This document shows, one piece after another, positions 55,700 to 63,906 of a stretch of DNA of 64,000 nt. Source of the DNA: Crossiella cryophila (GTDB lineage Bacteria > Actinomycetota > Actinomycetes > Mycobacteriales > Pseudonocardiaceae); assembly GCF_014204915.1 (NCBI RefSeq), contig NZ_JACHMH010000001.1:9895501-9959500 (forward strand). The letters run 5' to 3'. Under the pieces are notes generated by a model. It saw only the letters and a list, made by a program, of their open reading frames with translations. It had not been told where the DNA came from and ran no database searches. Numbering within the stretch: the stretch's first letter is position 1; every line of letters starts with the position of its first letter. A program made the position numbers and the translations under genes.

Positions 55700-55933
55700 T
55701 CAGAACAGCTCGGCCGTCCACGCCCAGTCACCGGGCTGCTCGCGCAGCACGCGGAAGACCACCCCGATCGCCGCCCGCATGGTCCTCGAATCCGTGCGGC
55801 CCCCCTGCCCCGGCTCAGTGCCGTTCACCACGAGGGTCCGCCAGTCCCTGGTCCGCTCGACGTCGATCACGTCAGCCAGTGTGCGCACCAGGGAAGATGC
55901 GTGCCCGCCACGCATGCGCCACCCCCGCCCCAC
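55700..55933 (-). CDS. Small protein, unknown function
   Basis: Up to 77 residues; an internal ATG (residue 7) is also possible. LADVIDVERTRDWRTLVVNG and MRAAIGVVFRVLREQPGDWAW look like a real folded sequence rather than antisense noise, with a DUF-like mix of charged and hydrophobic residues. No family recognised. It is divergent from the lanthipeptide regulator. Confidence 0.45.
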   Translation of the reverse strand: MGRGWRMRGGHASSLVRTLADVIDVERTRDWRTLVVNGTEPGQGGRTDSRTMRAAIGVVFRVLREQPGDWAWTAELF

Positions 55934-55975
55934 CGCGCACGCTCAATCCACCCCCACCCGGACGGAGTGAGCGCG

Positions 55976-56518
55976 ATGCCCTTGCGGGACCTCGGTTTCA
56001 GCGCGGCGGCCGAAGCCGTCTACCGCGCCCTCCTGGACAACCCCGACGCCAGCACCGACCACCTCTCCTGGCTGGCCAACACCCCGCTCGGGCCGGTCCT
56101 GGACGCCCTGCTGGACCTCGGCGTCCTCCGCCCCGACCCGGACACCCCCTGCGGCCTGACCCCGCTCAACCCCGCCACCGCCCTGGCCGAACTCATCGGC
56201 CGGGTCGAACAGGACCTGCTCCGCCGGCACCGCCGCGCCGGGGACACCCGGGCCGAACTCCCCGAACTCATCGCCCGCTACCAGCCCACCGCCGCCGACG
56301 TGCTGCCCGGCGAGCCGCTCAGCGAGGTCGACCGGCGAGTCCTCGAACTGCTGGCCTCCGGGATCACCGATGAGGCGGCGGCCAGGGTGGTCGGGTTCTC
56401 GGTTCGGCAGTTGCGGCGGCGGGTGGCGGCGTTGATGGCGCGGCTGGAGGCGGCCAGCCGGTTCGAGGCGGGGGTGGCGGCGGCCCGGCGGGGGTGGGTG
56501 CGGGCGGCAGGAAGGTGA
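55976..56518 (+). CDS. TrmB/LuxR-like transcriptional regulator (lanthipeptide locus)
   Basis: 180-residue protein: an N-terminal TrmB-like helix-turn-helix (FSAAAEAVYRALLDNPDAST, then LGPVLDALLDLGVL) and a C-terminal LuxR-type helix-turn-helix (LSEVDRRVLELLASGITDEAAARVVGFSVRQLRRRV). ATG at 55976 has GGAG eight bases upstream. It lies 88 bases before lanM, with a perfect 16-bp palindrome between them, so it is the likely pathway-specific regulator. Confidence 0.85.
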   Translation: MPLRDLGFSAAAEAVYRALLDNPDASTDHLSWLANTPLGPVLDALLDLGVLRPDPDTPCGLTPLNPATALAELIGRVEQDLLRRHRRAGDTRAELPELIARYQPTAADVLPGEPLSEVDRRVLELLASGITDEAAARVVGFSVRQLRRRVAALMARLEAASRFEAGVAAARRGWVRAAGR

Positions 56519-56527
56519 CATCGCGCT

Positions 56528-56543
56528 GGTCAGGTACCTGACC
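56528..56543. promoter_or_regulatory. Perfect 16-bp palindrome upstream of lanM
   Basis: GGTCAGGTACCTGACC, with a further half-site CCAGGTC at 56548-56554, lies 64 bases before the LanM start. It is a candidate operator for one of the two regulators in the locus. Confidence 0.65.
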
Positions 56544-56606
56544 TACCCAGGTCGGCGGAAATGTGCGTGCTTCCTACCCATGACTACGTGGTGATGGGGT
56601 GGCAGC

Positions 56607-59588
56607 GTGTCCGCTGTGCCCGACGCCACCCGCCACACCCGCCCCGAGGTCCTCCTGGACCCGAGCTGGTGGGCGCCCGCCCTCGCCCTGCACGAGCGGG
56701 CCGAGCACGGCGTGCCGGCGGGCCCCGGCAACCGGCCGCGGCACTGGGACCAGGACGGACTCGATGCCGCGTTCACCCTCCGGCTGGCCGAACTGAACCT
56801 CACCATGGACGCGGCCCAGGCACTGCGCACCGAGCCCGCCGCCGAACTGGCCGCGCGGATCCGCAAGCCGGACTGGGCGGCGACCGCCGAGACCGCGGTG
56901 CGGATCTCGGCCACCCTCACCGGCTCCTCGGCCGAGGGCCTGGACTGGCGGGACGCGCTGGCCCGGCCGCTGCGGCCGTTCGTGCTCGACGCCGCGGACC
57001 AGGTGGCCGCCGGCGCCGCCACGCTGTCCACCAGCGCCCTGGACCTGACCGGGATCGCGGACAGCTTCAGCCGCACGCTGTCCCGCCGCCTGCTCGCCAT
57101 CGCGGCCCGCACCCTGGTCGGCGAGCTGCACCGCCGCCGCACCGCCGGGCGGCTGCACGGCGCGGACGGCCGGGCCCGGTTCACCGATTTCGCCCACCAG
57201 CTCACCGACGCCACCGGCCTGGCCGAGCTGATCACCGACTACCCGGTGCTGGCCCGGCTGCTCGCCCAGACCAGTACGAACGCCGCCGAGGCCACCGTGG
57301 AGCTGCTCGCCCGGCTCAGCGCCGACCACGCCGAGCTGGTCGCCACCCTCTTCCAGGGCACCGACCCCGGTCCGCTGGTGGAGATCGAGGCGGGCAAGGG
57401 CGATCCGCACCGCGGCGGGCGCTCGGCCACCCTGCTGCGCTTCGCCGACCGGCGGCAACTGGTCTACAAGCCGAGGGACCTGGGCGCGCACCTGCTGCTC
57501 GGCCGCCTGCTGGACTGGACCGAGAGCCACCTGCCCGGCCTTGGCCTGCGTGCCGTGCCCACCATCGCCAAGGACGGCTACGGCTGGTCCGCCTACCTGC
57601 CCGGCGCGCCGGTGCACAGCCAGGCCGAGGCGGCCGAGTTCTACCGCAGGCAGGGCGCGCTGCTGGCCCTGTTGCACGCGGTGCAGGCCACCGACATCCA
57701 CTGCGAGAACCTGATCGCCGACGGCGGCACCCCGGTGCTGGTCGACCTGGAGACGCTGTTCCACCCCGACCTCACCGGCGCGCCCGGCACCGGCGACCCG
57801 GCCGCGGACGCGCTCACCGCCTCGGTGCACCGGACCGCGTTGCTGCCGCTGATCGTGGTCGGCGAACAGGGCGCGCTGGACATGTCCGGGCTCGGCGGCG
57901 ACGGCGGCCGCACCGCCCCTGGCAGCGTGGTGGACTGGGCCGAACCGGGCACCGACTCGATGCGCCTGATCCGGGCCGCCAAGACCTTCGACGGCGCCCG
58001 CAACCGGCCGGTGCTGGACGGTCGCGCGATCGACCCCGGCGAGCACGAGACCGCGCTGCTGGAGGGGTTCCGGCTGGTCTACGACGTGATCAGCGCGCAC
58101 GGGGACGAGCTGGCCGCGCTGGCGGAGTCCGCGGCCGACCTGCCGCTGCGCGTGGTCACCCGCCCCACCTGGACCTACTCCACCCTGCTGGACGAGACCA
58201 CCCATCCCGGCGTGCTGCGCGACGCCCTGGACCGGGACCGGGCGCTGTCCGTGCTGTGGTCCGGCCGGTCGCACCCGGTGCTGGCCCAGCTGCTGCCGCA
58301 CGAGCTGACCGACCTGTGGGCCGGGGACGTGCCGCTGTTCACCAGCGCCCCCGGCGGCGGCGAGATCCGCACCGCGGCGGGCAAACCGCTCGGCGTGCCG
58401 CTGGGCCGGACCGGACTGGCCGCCGCGCTGGCCGCGATCGACCGCTTCGGCGAGGTGGACCGGCAGGACCAGGAGTGGATCATCTCCGCCGCGCTGGCCA
58501 CCCGGCAGCCCGCCGGTGATCACCAGGACGCGACCCCGCTGCCCGGCCCGCGCACCGGCAGCGCCGCCGAACCGGACCGGCTGCTCGCCGCCGCCTCCGC
58601 GGTGGCCGACCAGATCGTGGCCCGCGGCATCCCCGGCGGCGACCGGGTCAACTGGCTCGGCCTGGAACTCGTGGACGACCGGCAGTGGCTGATGCTGCCC
58701 ATGGGCGCCGGCCTGGCCACCGGGCACATCGGGGTGGCGCTGTTCCTGGCCCAGCTCGCCGAGGCCACCGGCGTGACCCGCTACGCCGACACCGCCCGCC
58801 GCGCCCTGCGCGGGGTGCCCGGACTGCTCGCCGCGCTGGAGCGCTCGCCCCGGCTGCGGGACGCGGTCGGCTGCGGCGGCACCCAGGGCCTCGGCGGCAT
58901 CGCCTACGGCCTGGCCCGGCTCTCCGTGCTGCTGGCCGAGGACACCCTGCGCGCCGGCGCGGAGACCGCGGTCGGACTGGCCGGGGCCGCCGCCACCGCG
59001 GGCGCCGACCCGAGCTGGGCGACCGGCACCGCGGGCTGCCTGACCGCGATGCGCGCCGTGCACACGATCACCGGACTGCCCGCCGCGCGGGCCCTGGCCG
59101 AGGGCTGCGCCGCGCACCTGGCGCACTGCCTGGACCAGGACCTGGCGCTGCCCGGCGGGTTCGCCAACGGTTTCGCCGGACTGGCCTGGGCACTCGCCCA
59201 GGACGGCCGGCGTCCTGACCTCGCGGCCGAGGCCACGCGCCGGTCCTCGGCCGCGGGGCCCGGCTGGTGCGCGGGCGCCGCCGGGCTCGCACTGGCCACC
59301 GGCGACCTCGGCGACCTCGCCGACCACCCCGTCCTGCGCGATCTCAGCCTCTGCCACGGCGAGCTGGGCGTGCAGGAGACCTTGACCGTGCTGGACGGCC
59401 CCCAGGCCGCCCGCCGACGCCGCGCCGGACAGCTGCTCGACGCCCTGCACCGGCTCGGTCCCACCTGCGGCGCACCAGCCGGTGTGCCCACCCCCGGCCT
59501 GTTCAACGGGCTCGCCGGGATCGGCTACGGCCTGCTCCGCCTCGCCTGCCCCGAACAGGTCCCATCGGTCCTGTTGCTCCAAAGCTGA
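56607..59588 (+). CDS. lanM: Class II lanthipeptide synthetase LanM
   Basis: 993-residue bifunctional enzyme that phosphorylates and dehydrates Ser/Thr and then cyclises them with Cys. The N-terminal dehydratase has LVYKPRDLGAHLLLG (K288), TDIHCENLIADGG and VLVDLETLFHP. The C-terminal LanC-like cyclase (from about residue 640) has MGAGLATGHIGVALFLA and the zinc ligands C888 (GWCAGAAG), C916 and H917 (CHGELG), so both activities look intact. GTG start with GGGGT upstream. The precursor gene lies 42 bases downstream. Confidence 0.96.
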   Translation: MSAVPDATRHTRPEVLLDPSWWAPALALHERAEHGVPAGPGNRPRHWDQDGLDAAFTLRLAELNLTMDAAQALRTEPAAELAARIRKPDWAATAETAVRISATLTGSSAEGLDWRDALARPLRPFVLDAADQVAAGAATLSTSALDLTGIADSFSRTLSRRLLAIAARTLVGELHRRRTAGRLHGADGRARFTDFAHQLTDATGLAELITDYPVLARLLAQTSTNAAEATVELLARLSADHAELVATLFQGTDPGPLVEIEAGKGDPHRGGRSATLLRFADRRQLVYKPRDLGAHLLLGRLLDWTESHLPGLGLRAVPTIAKDGYGWSAYLPGAPVHSQAEAAEFYRRQGALLALLHAVQATDIHCENLIADGGTPVLVDLETLFHPDLTGAPGTGDPAADALTASVHRTALLPLIVVGEQGALDMSGLGGDGGRTAPGSVVDWAEPGTDSMRLIRAAKTFDGARNRPVLDGRAIDPGEHETALLEGFRLVYDVISAHGDELAALAESAADLPLRVVTRPTWTYSTLLDETTHPGVLRDALDRDRALSVLWSGRSHPVLAQLLPHELTDLWAGDVPLFTSAPGGGEIRTAAGKPLGVPLGRTGLAAALAAIDRFGEVDRQDQEWIISAALATRQPAGDHQDATPLPGPRTGSAAEPDRLLAAASAVADQIVARGIPGGDRVNWLGLELVDDRQWLMLPMGAGLATGHIGVALFLAQLAEATGVTRYADTARRALRGVPGLLAALERSPRLRDAVGCGGTQGLGGIAYGLARLSVLLAEDTLRAGAETAVGLAGAAATAGADPSWATGTAGCLTAMRAVHTITGLPAARALAEGCAAHLAHCLDQDLALPGGFANGFAGLAWALAQDGRRPDLAAEATRRSSAAGPGWCAGAAGLALATGDLGDLADHPVLRDLSLCHGELGVQETLTVLDGPQAARRRRAGQLLDALHRLGPTCGAPAGVPTPGLFNGLAGIGYGLLRLACPEQVPSVLLLQS

Positions 59589-59629
59589 TCCGACCCCCAG
59601 TGGATACCCCGATGACAGGAGAAACTCCC

Positions 59630-59857
59630 TTGTCGAAGCACATCCAGACCCCCGAGCTGCACGACTTCACCGAGCCGGTCGGCGCCCTGCGGCTGCTGCC
59701 CGAACTGAACTTCGGCGCCCGCGCGGTCGCGCTGACCCGGCTCGCGCTGCCGGTCGGTCTGCTCGCCGTCGGCTTCTTCGGCAGCGCCGCGGGCGCGCCG
59801 GTGGACGAGAGCACCGCGGCCGGGATCACCACCTGCTGCCCGCCGGTGACCCTCTGA
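59630..59857 (+). CDS. lanA: Lanthipeptide precursor peptide (LanA)
   Basis: 75-residue candidate precursor directly after lanM. The start is TTG at 59630: AGGAG lies eight bases upstream, while the in-frame ATG at 59612 lacks a good ribosome site. The N terminus SKHIQTPELHDFTEPVGAL is leader-like; a hydrophobic segment follows (residues 38-57, LALPVGLLAVGFFGSAAGAP); the C terminus STAAGITTCCPPVTL supplies Ser/Thr and two adjacent cysteines for one or two rings. The leader cleavage site is unknown. It was identified from position, size and composition. Confidence 0.82.
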   Translation: MSKHIQTPELHDFTEPVGALRLLPELNFGARAVALTRLALPVGLLAVGFFGSAAGAPVDESTAAGITTCCPPVTL

Positions 59858-59882
59858 TCCCAGCACTGCCCAAGCGGGCAGC

Positions 59883-59923
59883 CGAACGGCCAGTCGGGTC
59901 ACGGGACCTGACTGGCCTTTCGG
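59883..59923 (+). terminator. Long hairpin between lanA and the LuxR regulator gene
   Basis: CCGAA-C-GGCCAGTC-G-GGTC pairs with GACC-T-GACTGGCC-T-TTCGG, a stem of about 17 paired bases with small bulges. No T-run follows. It could terminate or attenuate the lanA transcript. The inner part also resembles the palindrome upstream of lanM. Confidence 0.65.
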
Positions 59924-59943
59924 CAGCGGCTAATGTCCGCTGA

Positions 59944-62835
59944 GTGCGGCACCGTTCGTCGATCCTGATCGGTCGGGACACCGAGCTACAGGCCGTGATG
60001 GCCGTTCTTGCAGCGGCCCGCGCCGGACGCGGCGGCGCTGTCTTCCTGGTGGGCGAGAGCGGCATGGGCAAGTCCCGGCTGGCCGCCGCGATAGCCGAAT
60101 CGGCCTACTCCGCCGGGATGAGCCTGATGCGCGGACGGGCCAGCGCGATCGACCCGATGGCCCCGTTCCGGCCGCTCACCGAGGCGCTGCTCTCGCTGCT
60201 GCGCTCCGAGGACGTGCAACCGGCCGCGCTGGGCCCGTACGGCCCGGTGCTCGGCCGCCTGCTGCCCGGCTGGGGCGACGGCGGCAGCCGGGAGGGCGAT
60301 TCACTGGTCATCCTGGCCGAGGCGGTGCTGCGGCTGACCGGGCTGGTCGGCCGGGACCGCGGTTGCCTGCTGGCCCTGGACGACCTGCAGCACGCCGACG
60401 CGGAGACGCTCGCCGTGCTGGAGTACCTGATCGACAACCTGGACCTGCAGCCCACCCTGCTGCTCGGCGCGATCAGGGACGAGCCGTGCGCGGCGCTGCG
60501 GATCGCCCGCGCCGCCGCCCAGCGCGGTCAGTGCGTGCTGATCGAGCTGAACCAGCTGGACCGGGCCGGACTCGCCGCGCTGGCCGCCTCCTGCCTGGAC
60601 GTGGCCGCGGTGCCGCCCGCCGTCACCGACCTGCTGTGGGCGGGCAGCGGCGGCAACCCGTTCATGATCGAGGAGCTGGTGGCCAGCATGGCCGAGGGCG
60701 GCCTGATCACCGCCACCGGCGGCGTGGTCAGCATCGCCGAGGAACTGCCAGCCACCCTGCCCACCACCGTCTCCAGGGCGCTGGCCCAGCGGGTCGAGGC
60801 GCTCAGCCCGCAGGCCCGCGACCTGCTCACGGTGGCCGCCGTGCTCGGCCAGCGCTTCCCGCTCACCGTGGTGCAGCGGGTCACCGGCCTGTCCGACCGG
60901 GAACTGCTCAGCCTGCTGCACGGCGACCTGGCCGCCCAGCTGGTCGCGCCGGATGAGACCACCGCGGACTGGTACGCCTTCCACCACCAGCTCAGCCGGG
61001 AGGCGGTGCTGGCCCAGATCGACAAGTCGGCCAGGGCCGAACTGGCCGCCACGCTGGCCGACGCGGTCGAGCAGGTCCATCCCGGCCTGCCCGACGCCTG
61101 GTGCCAGGTGGCCGCCACCCTGCGCCGCGCGGCCGGTCAGCACGGCGCGGCCGGCCGGCTCTACACCGAGGTCGGCAAGCGCGCGCTGGCCCAGGGCGCG
61201 GCAGGCTCCGCGGTCGCCCTGCTGGACCAGGCGTGGGAACTGCTCCGGCACGACGAGGCCGCCAGCCGGGCCAACGCACTGGAGCTGCTCGTGCACGCCT
61301 TGGCCGAGGCGGGCGAGGTGGAACGCGCGCTGGACTCGGTGGCCATCCTGGACCAGGTCGGCGGCCTGGACCCGCGCCGTCGCGCGCACCTGCACACCCG
61401 GCTGGGCTGGGCCGCCGCGGTGGCGGGCCGGTCCGCGGACGGGATCGTGCAGGTCGAGGCGGCCCGCGCGCTGCTCGGCCCGGACCCGGCCGCCGAGGAC
61501 ACCGCGCCGATCGACGTGGTCGCCGCGCACCTGGCCCTGGACATCCCCGGCCCCAGCCAGCTGGCCACCGCCGAACGCCTGGCCCGGCAGGCCGCCGAGG
61601 TGGCCGAGACGGTGCCGCTGCCGGTGGTGGCCTGCCAGGCCTGGCAGCTACTCGGCGCGATCACCCGGCATCGCGACCCGGAGGAGGCCACCGCCTGCCT
61701 GGAACGGGCCCGCTCGGTCGCGGTCCGGCATCAGCTGCCGATCTGGGAGATCCACGCGCTGATCCGCCTCGGCAACGACGACGCCCTGCGCACGGGTGCC
61801 CTGGACCGCCTGGAACACACCCGCGAACTGGCCTCGGCCGCGGGTGCGATCACCGCCCGCTACCAGGCCGAGGCGAGCATCGCGCTGCACTCCATCCTGC
61901 GCGGCGAGTTCGACACCGCCCGCACCCTCATCGACGGCGTCCTGCCGGCCACCACCCGGCTGAAACTCCTGGAAACCACCCAGTACGTGCTGCTGCTGCG
62001 CGCGGTGCTGGCCGGCCACCAGGGCCGCCGCCGCGAACTGGACGAGGCCCTGGCCGAGTTCCGCGCCTGGCACGGCGACCCGGCCCTGCACGCCCCCCGC
62101 ATCCACGGTCTGGCAGGCAGCTTCTGCGCGCTGCTGGAGGAGGATCGCCCGCGCGCGCTGGTCGAACTCGCCCGCGCCCTGGACGGCGAGGACGGCGAGA
62201 GTTCGGTCTTCCACCTCTCCGGCAGGCACGGCCTGCACCTGCTGCTCACCGTGCTGTGCGGCCAGACCGGCCGCGCCGCCTACGAGGAACTCGCCGCCAA
62301 CCCGGCGGGCGGCCTGCGCTGGGACCGCCAGTTCGCCTGCTTCGCCAGGGCGGTGCTGCTGGGCCGGGAGGGTCGCGGGGAGGAGGCGGCCGAGGCGGTC
62401 TTCGAGGCGCTGCGGGTCGGGCAGCCGTATGAGATGAGCAGGCACCTGGGGCTGCGGCTGGTCGGCGAGGAGGCGTTGCGCGCGGGCTGGGGCGAGCCGG
62501 TGGACTGGCTGCGTACGGCGGAGAGTTACTTCCACCGGCTGGAGGGGTCCTCGGTCGCCGGTGCCTGCCGGGCGTTGTTGCGCAAGGCAGGCGTGCGGGT
62601 CTCCCAGCACCGCGAGGGTGCGGGCGGCATCCCACCCGGCCTGCGCTCAGTCGGGGTGACCGTACGCGAGTTCGAGGTACTGCGACTGCTGGTCGGCCGC
62701 CTGGGCAACCGAGAAATCGCGGAGCGGCTGCATCTGTCGCCACGCACGGTGGAACGGCACGTCTCCAACCTGATCACCAAAACCGGCCTGCCCAACCGAA
62801 TCGCCCTCAGCGAGTACGCGGCTGACCTGGACTAG
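59944..62835 (+). CDS. Large ATP-binding LuxR-family (LAL) regulator
   Basis: 963-residue regulator: N-terminal STAND-type ATPase with Walker A in GESGMGKSRLAA and Walker B in CLLALDDLQHADAET, a long TPR-like helical region (about residues 390-860), and a C-terminal LuxR helix-turn-helix (VTVREFEVLRLLVGRLGNREIAERLHLSPRTVERHV). It starts at GTG. Such regulators often activate biosynthetic clusters; here it follows the lanthipeptide precursor and is probably part of the locus. Confidence 0.93.
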   Translation: MRHRSSILIGRDTELQAVMAVLAAARAGRGGAVFLVGESGMGKSRLAAAIAESAYSAGMSLMRGRASAIDPMAPFRPLTEALLSLLRSEDVQPAALGPYGPVLGRLLPGWGDGGSREGDSLVILAEAVLRLTGLVGRDRGCLLALDDLQHADAETLAVLEYLIDNLDLQPTLLLGAIRDEPCAALRIARAAAQRGQCVLIELNQLDRAGLAALAASCLDVAAVPPAVTDLLWAGSGGNPFMIEELVASMAEGGLITATGGVVSIAEELPATLPTTVSRALAQRVEALSPQARDLLTVAAVLGQRFPLTVVQRVTGLSDRELLSLLHGDLAAQLVAPDETTADWYAFHHQLSREAVLAQIDKSARAELAATLADAVEQVHPGLPDAWCQVAATLRRAAGQHGAAGRLYTEVGKRALAQGAAGSAVALLDQAWELLRHDEAASRANALELLVHALAEAGEVERALDSVAILDQVGGLDPRRRAHLHTRLGWAAAVAGRSADGIVQVEAARALLGPDPAAEDTAPIDVVAAHLALDIPGPSQLATAERLARQAAEVAETVPLPVVACQAWQLLGAITRHRDPEEATACLERARSVAVRHQLPIWEIHALIRLGNDDALRTGALDRLEHTRELASAAGAITARYQAEASIALHSILRGEFDTARTLIDGVLPATTRLKLLETTQYVLLLRAVLAGHQGRRRELDEALAEFRAWHGDPALHAPRIHGLAGSFCALLEEDRPRALVELARALDGEDGESSVFHLSGRHGLHLLLTVLCGQTGRAAYEELAANPAGGLRWDRQFACFARAVLLGREGRGEEAAEAVFEALRVGQPYEMSRHLGLRLVGEEALRAGWGEPVDWLRTAESYFHRLEGSSVAGACRALLRKAGVRVSQHREGAGGIPPGLRSVGVTVREFEVLRLLVGRLGNREIAERLHLSPRTVERHVSNLITKTGLPNRIALSEYAADLD

Positions 62836-62848
62836 CTCTCCCCGATCG

Positions 62849-62912
62849 GCGTGTTGGCCGTTGTCGTACGGTGTGTTGGCCGTTGTTGTACGGCGTGTTG
62901 GCTGTTGTGGGA
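62849..62912 (-). repeat. 22-bp repeat array, left arm (3 units)
   Basis: T-rich orientation with GGC(C/T) boxes at about 62856, 62878 and 62900, exact 22-base period. It begins within 25 bases of the LuxR gene stop and faces the array at 63021. Confidence 0.9.
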
Positions 62913-63020
62913 CAAGAGCGAAGATCAAGAGCAGCGAGCAGTGCTCTTACGGTTCCCCATCCCCGCTCCCCGCTTCGGGCTCCGCCCACCCACCCCAACG
63001 GCCACCGCCTCCCCCGCCTG

Positions 63021-63104
63021 CAACGGCCAACACACCGTCCCACAACGGCCAACGTGGCGTACCAAACCGGCCAACATGGCGTACAAGTTCGGCCAACACG
63101 CCGG
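63021..63104 (+). repeat. 22-bp repeat array, right arm (4 units)
   Basis: GGCCAAC boxes at 63025, 63047, 63069 and 63091, exact 22-base period. About 30 bases around the first unit are the exact reverse complement of the first unit at 2747, about 60 kb away. It ends 11 bases before the stop of the convergent SUMF1-like gene. Confidence 0.92.
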
Positions 63105-63114
63105 AGCTGGGGGG

Positions 63115-63906
63115 CTAGATGGGGAGGACGGCTCGGATGAAGAGGGGGCGGTTGCCTGCGGGGGCGCCTCGGAAGGCGGGGGCGTGGGCCAGGCGGGCCT
63201 CGAACCAGGGGCCTTCGCCTGGGGCGCAGGCGCCCAGGGTGAGGGTGGGGTCGGTGGTCAGTTCTGGTTCGTCGGGGTGGTGGGCTATGCGGAGGCCGAA
63301 GAGGTTGGGCACGCTGGGGTCGACGGTGTTGGCGCTGCTGGGGAAGCGGTCGCCCCAGGGGAACAGGGAGCGGGCGCCGCAGGCGGCGGCGTGTTCCCAC
63401 TCGTCGGCGGCTGGTAAGCGCTGGCCGAGGGCGGCGAGTTCGGCCGCCACCTCGGCGTGGCCGCGGGAACCGGCGGCGACCGCCTCGACCGCGACCAGCA
63501 GGGGTGGCAGCTCGACCACTCTCGGGCGGGTGGTGCGGCGGGCCAGGCGGGCGCGGATCTCGGTGAGGTCGGCGTCGGCGAACTCCGGTTCGTACGGGGT
63601 GCTGCGCACTGGTTCGGCGGCGGGGGACAGCGCGTCCTCATCGCCGAGGAAGGAGGCCATCTCCTCCTCGCTCGGCGTCCAGCCGCGCTCGTCGAAGCCC
63701 AGTGGCACCGGGCCGCCGGGGACCAGCGCGAAGTCCCGGCCCGCCACGTCGAAGACGGCGACCGGCGCGCCACGCCCGGCGTAGGTGTAGCGGAAGACCT
63801 CCCGCACGCCGACGCCGTGCCGCGCGGCCACGTCCTCGGCCACCCGGCGGGCGGCGGGGACGTCCAGGGCGGGCCAGCCGGCCGCGGTCAGTTCATGCGG
63901 TGCCAC
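63115..63906 (-). CDS. SUMF1/formylglycine-generating-enzyme-like protein
   Basis: 263-residue cytosolic protein. The C-terminal half has LPAADEWEHAAACGARSLFPWGDRFP, the LPTEAEWEYAAR...YPWGD signature of the SUMF1/FGE fold (also found in EgtB-like and non-catalytic members). The copper-binding cysteine pair of true formylglycine-generating enzymes is not evident, so sulfatase activation is unlikely. The N-terminal half is unrecognised. Convergent with the LAL regulator across the repeat arrays. Confidence 0.7.
   Translation of the reverse strand: MAPHELTAAGWPALDVPAARRVAEDVAARHGVGVREVFRYTYAGRGAPVAVFDVAGRDFALVPGGPVPLGFDERGWTPSEEEMASFLGDEDALSPAAEPVRSTPYEPEFADADLTEIRARLARRTTRPRVVELPPLLVAVEAVAAGSRGHAEVAAELAALGQRLPAADEWEHAAACGARSLFPWGDRFPSSANTVDPSVPNLFGLRIAHHPDEPELTTDPTLTLGACAPGEGPWFEARLAHAPAFRGAPAGNRPLFIRAVLPI

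Noticed and set aside
55505-55731. Minus-strand frame of 76 codons upstream of the FIST gene.
   Set aside because: No ribosome site, unusual composition and overlap with a promoter region.
56574-59582. A minus-strand open frame of about 1000 codons opposite lanM.
   Set aside because: Low-complexity antisense translation; LanM motifs on the plus strand are decisive.
59612-59629. ATG at 59612 as the start of the lanthipeptide precursor.
   Set aside because: In frame but without a good ribosome site; the AGGAG at 59617-59621 is ideally spaced for the TTG at 59630.
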